Source: CBDAUN01 sp965214615 (GTDB taxonomy: Bacteria > Pseudomonadota > Gammaproteobacteria > Arenicellales > JAJDZL01). Taken from it: a stretch of DNA of 64,000 nt. This document shows positions 59,857 through 64,000 of the stretch, piece by piece. Where the stretch lies: positions 124,001 to 188,000 of the forward strand of contig OZ243952.1 in the NCBI GenBank assembly GCA_965214615.1, written 5' to 3'. The notes under the pieces were generated by a model that had not been told where the DNA came from, did no database searches, and worked only from the letters and a program-made list of their open reading frames with translations. A program made the translations under genes and the position numbers. Each line of letters starts with the position of its first letter. The first letter of the stretch is position 1.

Positions 59857-62364
59857 TTGAAGATCGTTCTGACTTCCTGGCTGCGCGAAATTGTTCACGC
59901 GCCGGTTCAGTTTCTGCTCTCTGCAGTCGGGGTGGCGCTCGGGGTTGCCGCAGTCGTCGCTGTCGACATCGCCAATCACAGCGCGCGGGAAAGTTTTCTC
60001 GCTGCCAGCGAAGCGATGGGCGAAGCGGCCACGCATATCGTGGAAGGGCCTGCTACCGACGAACTGTATCGGCAAATTCGCCTGCAAACACAGTTTCCGG
60101 CGCAGCCCGTGGTGCGGGGCCGGGTGCGAATCGCGGGCACCGAAGATAATTCGGCTGAAATTTTCGGTATCGATCCGATCGCAGCGATTTCATTTGCCGA
60201 CGGCTTCGACGGGGTATCGGCACCGGATGATGCCAGCGGGCTGATTGGCGAACCCTACAGTGCATTTGCGACTGATGCCACGATGCGGGCGTTCGGCATC
60301 AATGTCGGCGACAGCGTGACTGTCAGCTACAGGGGGAGTCAGCACCGGATTCGGATCACGGGCCGGCTCAGCGCCGCGTCCGCCCTGGAGGCCCATGCGC
60401 TTGAATCGCTGCTTGTTACGGACATTGCTACTGCGCAGTCCGTGCTCGGCATGCGCGGCATGCTGTCGGAGATCCAATTGCTGCTCCCCGACGACAGCGA
60501 ATCCGCACTGGCCATCGAAAGCCTGCTGCCCAAAGGCGTACGGCTTGAAGGCAGACAGAATCGGCGCCGCTCGATACTGTCTGTCACAGATGCGTTTCAA
60601 ACAAATCTGACTGCGATGAGCCTGCTTGCGCTGCTGGTCGCCGTGTTTCTGATCTACAACACCATGACCTTTGCGGTCATGCGCCGCAAACGCAGCATTG
60701 GCGTGCTGCGAGCGCTTGGCGTCACCCGCCGGACAGTTGCCGGATGCCTTGCTGTCGAAGCGCTGTGCATCGGCGCAGTCGCTTCGGTAGCGGGACTGGC
60801 GCTCGGTTCGGCGCTTTCACAGCAGCTTCTTGTGCTGGTCGAACGTTCGATCAGCAATCTTTACTTTCCGATCAATGCATCGGCGACGATGGTGTCGGGA
60901 CAGGCAGCGGTCGCGGCGGTCGCGCTGGGCCTTGGCGCAACGCTGGCGTCGGTTGTTCCGGCGCTTCGCGAGGCGACGCGCCTTAAGCCTTCGTTTGCGC
61001 CCGCATACCGTCGCCCGACGGCGCGATATCTTCGCCCGTCGCTCGTCCCTGTCGCTGTAGGCAGTCTTTTCGCATTGACCGGTGTTGCTGCGATGCAGTT
61101 CAATTCCGAGAGCGTTGTTTTCGGGTTCGTCAGCATCTATCTGGTGATCGCAGGCTACTTGTGTCTGGTGCCGCCGGCGTGCCGCGTGTTCGCCAGATTG
61201 CTCGCCGCCGCAGCCGGACGAACTTTCGGAATCCGGGGCATTCTGGCAAGCCGCGCCTTTTCGATGACCGGAAGCCGCACATCGGTGGCTATTTGCGCCT
61301 TGTGCGTCGCGATATCGGCAACTGTGGGCGTCAGTATCATGATCGGCAGCTTCAGAACCGCAGTAGACGGCTGGCTCGGCGACCGGCTCAGCGCCGACGT
61401 CTACGTGACCACTTCAAGCGGATATGGCGATCAGCTGAGTGCATCTGATATCGAACGCTTGCGCAATTTGCCGCAAGTTGAGCGGGTGGGGGTGTCGAAC
61501 TGGACCTGGCTGGAAGGTCCGGCCGGACGATCGCGGGTGTTCGCGGTGGATTACGGCGAGAGTGCGTTTAGAGGCTACCGGTTCAAGGACCGGGTGCGGC
61601 AAGGATTGTGGGAGCGGTTTCAAAATTTTGGGGTGATCGTCTCGGAGCCGTATGCGTGGAGGCACGATCTTGCCGTAGGCGACACGGTGGTGTTCTGGCA
61701 TCGCACGGACGATGTGGCGTTGCCGGTGCTCGGAATCTATTTCGACTACAGCTCCGATCGCGGCGCGGTGTCGATGCATCGGGATGTGTACATCGCGAAT
61801 TTTGCCGACGAGTCGATCAATGCTGCTGCGCTGTTTGCGGTTGCCGATGCCCGATTGCAGAAATTGATTCGCGCCGCCGGTGCGGCGGTGACTGCGCAGG
61901 GTGCAAAAGTGCGCAGCGCCGCCGGACTGCGCCAGGCGTCGATGGAGATCTTTGATCAGACCTTTGCGATCACCGCTGTGCTTCGCACCGTGGCGATCGT
62001 TGTTGCGTTTATCGCCGTAGCCTCCGTTTTAGCCATGATCCAGATCGACAGGGAGTATGAATTGCGCATCCTCAATGCGGCCGGCTACACACCAGGGCAG
62101 ATCTGGCGCTCGGCAAGCGCCGAGACAGGGGTTATGGGACTATTTGCGGGTTTGCTGTCGATACCGGCGGGGCTGATATTGACATGGATGCTGATCTGGG
62201 TGGTCAACCGGCGCTCATTCGGCTGGACTATGGAAATGCTGGTCGATCCCGCGGTCCTGTTTGATGCTGTTGCGCTTTCGGTGATTGCAGCCTTGCTTGC
62301 CGGCGCTGTGCCGGCCTGGCGGCTCGCCCGGCGTGCGCCAAGGCAGATTAGCCGGCCCGAGTAG
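59857..62364 (+). CDS. Large FtsX-type ABC permease (single chain with two permease halves)
   Basis: This is an 835-residue permease that begins with a TTG codon after GGGAG. The N-terminal helix (FLLSAVGVALGVAAVVAVD) is followed by a periplasmic domain, then a core of three helices around residues 250-370 (LLALLVAVFLIYNTMTF and following), extra helices, a second periplasmic domain and three C-terminal helices. It corresponds to the AttF and AttG permeases joined in one chain. It may extract or move lipids or lipoproteins; the substrate is not known. It lies four bases upstream of the AttH-like gene. Confidence 0.88.
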   Translation: MKIVLTSWLREIVHAPVQFLLSAVGVALGVAAVVAVDIANHSARESFLAASEAMGEAATHIVEGPATDELYRQIRLQTQFPAQPVVRGRVRIAGTEDNSAEIFGIDPIAAISFADGFDGVSAPDDASGLIGEPYSAFATDATMRAFGINVGDSVTVSYRGSQHRIRITGRLSAASALEAHALESLLVTDIATAQSVLGMRGMLSEIQLLLPDDSESALAIESLLPKGVRLEGRQNRRRSILSVTDAFQTNLTAMSLLALLVAVFLIYNTMTFAVMRRKRSIGVLRALGVTRRTVAGCLAVEALCIGAVASVAGLALGSALSQQLLVLVERSISNLYFPINASATMVSGQAAVAAVALGLGATLASVVPALREATRLKPSFAPAYRRPTARYLRPSLVPVAVGSLFALTGVAAMQFNSESVVFGFVSIYLVIAGYLCLVPPACRVFARLLAAAAGRTFGIRGILASRAFSMTGSRTSVAICALCVAISATVGVSIMIGSFRTAVDGWLGDRLSADVYVTTSSGYGDQLSASDIERLRNLPQVERVGVSNWTWLEGPAGRSRVFAVDYGESAFRGYRFKDRVRQGLWERFQNFGVIVSEPYAWRHDLAVGDTVVFWHRTDDVALPVLGIYFDYSSDRGAVSMHRDVYIANFADESINAAALFAVADARLQKLIRAAGAAVTAQGAKVRSAAGLRQASMEIFDQTFAITAVLRTVAIVVAFIAVASVLAMIQIDREYELRILNAAGYTPGQIWRSASAETGVMGLFAGLLSIPAGLILTWMLIWVVNRRSFGWTMEMLVDPAVLFDAVALSVIAALLAGAVPAWRLARRAPRQISRPE

Positions 62365-62367
62365 CGT

Positions 62368-63543
62368 ATGAAGCGCCATATCGTTGCAATTGCCGTAGCA
62401 GCGCTTGTATTGCCGGCCGGATTTGGCGTCTGGCGGATGCTGTCGCCTGTCGAGCAGATTCAGGTGCCGCCGCCGCCGGCTGCGCCGGCGCCGCTTGGCG
62501 ATATGCTCGCAGGAGGGCCGGGGCAGGATTTCGAACAGGCGCTTGGAGTGCGCAGGCTCGAATTTCCTCAGGACCACGGGCCCCATCCGAAGTTTCAGAC
62601 CGAATGGTGGTACTTTACGGGCAACCTCAAGGCCGGGGATCAGCGCAGATTTGGCTATCAGTTCACCGTTTTTCGCCGCGCCGCCTCGAATTCAGCACCT
62701 GAGCTTGATTCGCACTGGGCGACGAATCAGATCTATCTTGCGCATATCGGTCTGACGGACATTGAGGGGAGCGAATATCTGACCGATGAAAGATACAGCC
62801 GCGATTCGCTGGATCTGGCCGGAGCGAGGGCGCAGCCCTTTGCGGCGTGGGTCGAAAACTGGATTGCCGCAGGAAGCGAAGGCGAATGCGGCGGGTGTCT
62901 GGATCTTTCGATCAAGGCGCAATCGGAAGAGTTTTCGATTGATCTGGATTTGACGTCTGCAAAGCCGGCAGTGCTCCACGGCGACCGCGGACTGAGCCGC
63001 AAGGGTGACGGCCGTGGCAATGCGTCATACTATTACTCGCTGACGCGGATGAACACCTCGGGCACTGTGTCCGTGCGGGGGCAGAGCATGCAGGTTTCCG
63101 GCGACAGCTGGATGGATCACGAATGGTTTTCGTCGGTGCTCGGGCCGGATGATGCCGGCTGGGACTGGTTTTCGCTGCAGCTTGATGATGGCCGCGAAAT
63201 CATGGTATTCCAGATTCGCCGGCACAATGGAGCGGCGGATCCGTTCAAGTACGGCGCTGTCATTGATACGGGCGGCGCACCGGCAGTGCTGCGTCCCGAA
63301 CAGTTTCGCATGATCCCTTTGCGAATGTGGCAAAGCGAGCAAAGCGGCGCGCAATACCCGGTTCACTGGCGTCTAGAGATTGCGCAGCCCGACATGCGTC
63401 TTGAAATCGAGGCTGCGATCGATGCGCAGGAGCGCGCCGACTCGTTTCGCTACTGGGAAGGCGCAGTTTCGGTGCGAGGCGTCGACGGCGCAACGCCTGT
63501 GCAAGGCGCAGGCTACCTTGAAATGACCGGATATCGGCAATGA
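62368..63543 (+). CDS. AttH/CrtC-like lipocalin-fold protein
   Basis: This is a 391-residue protein with an N-terminal hydrophobic segment (IVAIAVAALVLPAGFGVW) that should be a signal or anchor, a Pro-rich linker (VPPPPAAPAPL), and two lipocalin-like barrels. It carries the CrtC-type motifs FQTEWWYFTGNL, the central SGDSWMDHEWFSS and DDAGWDWFSLQLDDG. The family includes carotenoid hydratases and AttH proteins encoded beside ABC permeases. Here the context favours AttH rather than carotenoid chemistry. It ends the operon. Confidence 0.85.
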   Translation: MKRHIVAIAVAALVLPAGFGVWRMLSPVEQIQVPPPPAAPAPLGDMLAGGPGQDFEQALGVRRLEFPQDHGPHPKFQTEWWYFTGNLKAGDQRRFGYQFTVFRRAASNSAPELDSHWATNQIYLAHIGLTDIEGSEYLTDERYSRDSLDLAGARAQPFAAWVENWIAAGSEGECGGCLDLSIKAQSEEFSIDLDLTSAKPAVLHGDRGLSRKGDGRGNASYYYSLTRMNTSGTVSVRGQSMQVSGDSWMDHEWFSSVLGPDDAGWDWFSLQLDDGREIMVFQIRRHNGAADPFKYGAVIDTGGAPAVLRPEQFRMIPLRMWQSEQSGAQYPVHWRLEIAQPDMRLEIEAAIDAQERADSFRYWEGAVSVRGVDGATPVQGAGYLEMTGYRQ

Positions 63544-64000
63544 ATTTGAAACACTCAAACGTTGCGGCGTGCAAATGCATGATCTGCGGCTTTGGCGGCT
63601 GGGCGAATGCATTTTTTTCAGTGCGACACTTAGGGTTGTATGTCAGATTTAATGTAGATTTTGTATCATGGACTGAGTAAGGCAAGGAGCGCTATTCGCA
63701 CACTTGCGCGACGAGGGTGCAATAGCGGTTTGGGTTGTATTAGGTAGAGTCTGGTCTCTCCTCGCATGCTAGGCGCGGCAATGTAGCCGAAAGATAGTTA
63801 CTAAAGGATCAAATTTGCGGCTTCATTTATGCTGCAGTCGCAAAATTTCTTATTTTGTTGAATCAAGGGTTGGAGTTGTGCGCGAGAGGACGACAGAACA
63901 GTCGGCATTGTGATGGGCAGGTCGTGTGGATGCCAGCAAGTCGCAGAGGGTGTTAGAAGCACGTATCGCGGCTTGTGGCCAAATATGCCTAATCGAACAG
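63544..64000. other. 457-base region at the right edge without a supported gene
   Basis: This stretch after the AttH-like gene is AT-richer than its surroundings. I see no intact coding frame, RNA gene or strong terminator; T-rich runs occur near 63611-63618. A gene starting beyond the right edge could have its promoter here. Confidence 0.4.

Noticed and set aside
59098..62364. LolCDE lipoprotein export system
   Set aside because: A single large permease and an AttH/CrtC-like protein do not fit the LolC/LolE layout; the AttEFGH type is a better match.

Overview
This 64 kb window looks like a chromosome-origin region from a gammaproteobacterium of moderate to high GC content. It is gene-dense and has no rRNA, tRNA, phage, IS element or CRISPR array that I could see. 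The taxonomic inference rests on several things: a murA-hisGDCBHAFIE-tatABC run, BamC, MlaA/B/D/E/F, LptABC next to rpoN, SfsA, ApaGH, and an origin cluster (rpmH-dnaA-dnaN-gyrB beside rnpA-yidD-yidC-mnmE-mnmG-rsmG-parA-parB). GroESL is under a perfect CIRCE element, which points to HrcA control and to a lineage outside the enterics. Creatinase and a proline-racemase-family enzyme suggest use of organic nitrogen from animals or marine organic matter; a host-associated or marine lifestyle is inference only.

Layout. 0-3 kb (-): lptC-lptA-lptB-rpoN (rpoN runs off the left edge). 3-4.6 kb (+): mlaF-mlaE, divergent from lptC. 4.7-8 kb: a class V aminotransferase, a DMT permease and an MBL hydrolase. 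8.1-10.4 kb (-): groES-groEL with terminator, CIRCE and a consensus promoter. 10.5-15.2 kb: a four-helix membrane protein, a HAD phosphatase, two dehydrogenases and a proline-racemase-family enzyme. 15.2-30.8 kb (-): ybbA-ybbP, mlaD-mlaB, bolA, grxD, murA, the complete his operon and tatABC. 31-36.3 kb (+): a periplasmic binding protein with a BCCT transporter, tesA, creatinase and a small lipoprotein.

36.6-49 kb (-): bamC, parB, parA, rsmG, mnmG (with an internal parS), a previously unfamiliar MotA/TolQ-like plus MotB/ExbD-like coiled-coil pair, mnmE, yidC, yidD, rnpA and rpmH. 49.4-54.8 kb (+): dnaA, a probable oriC, dnaN and gyrB, with no recF between. 54.8-56.8 kb (-): apaG, apaH and mlaA. 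57.5-63.5 kb (+): an exported FAH-fold protein, sfsA, and an ABC ATPase, large FtsX-type permease and AttH/CrtC-like protein.

The strongest candidate for an undescribed system is the proton-channel pair at 42.1-45.2 kb. A four-helix MotA/TolQ-type subunit is translationally coupled to a 717-residue partner with a membrane Asp at residue 32, a coiled coil of roughly 560 residues and an unfamiliar C-terminal domain, all embedded between the tRNA-modification genes mnmE and mnmG. Other items worth attention are a binding protein paired with a BCCT carrier, an Mla pathway broken into three loci with no mlaC, and an exported hydratase-fold protein that has lost metal ligands.
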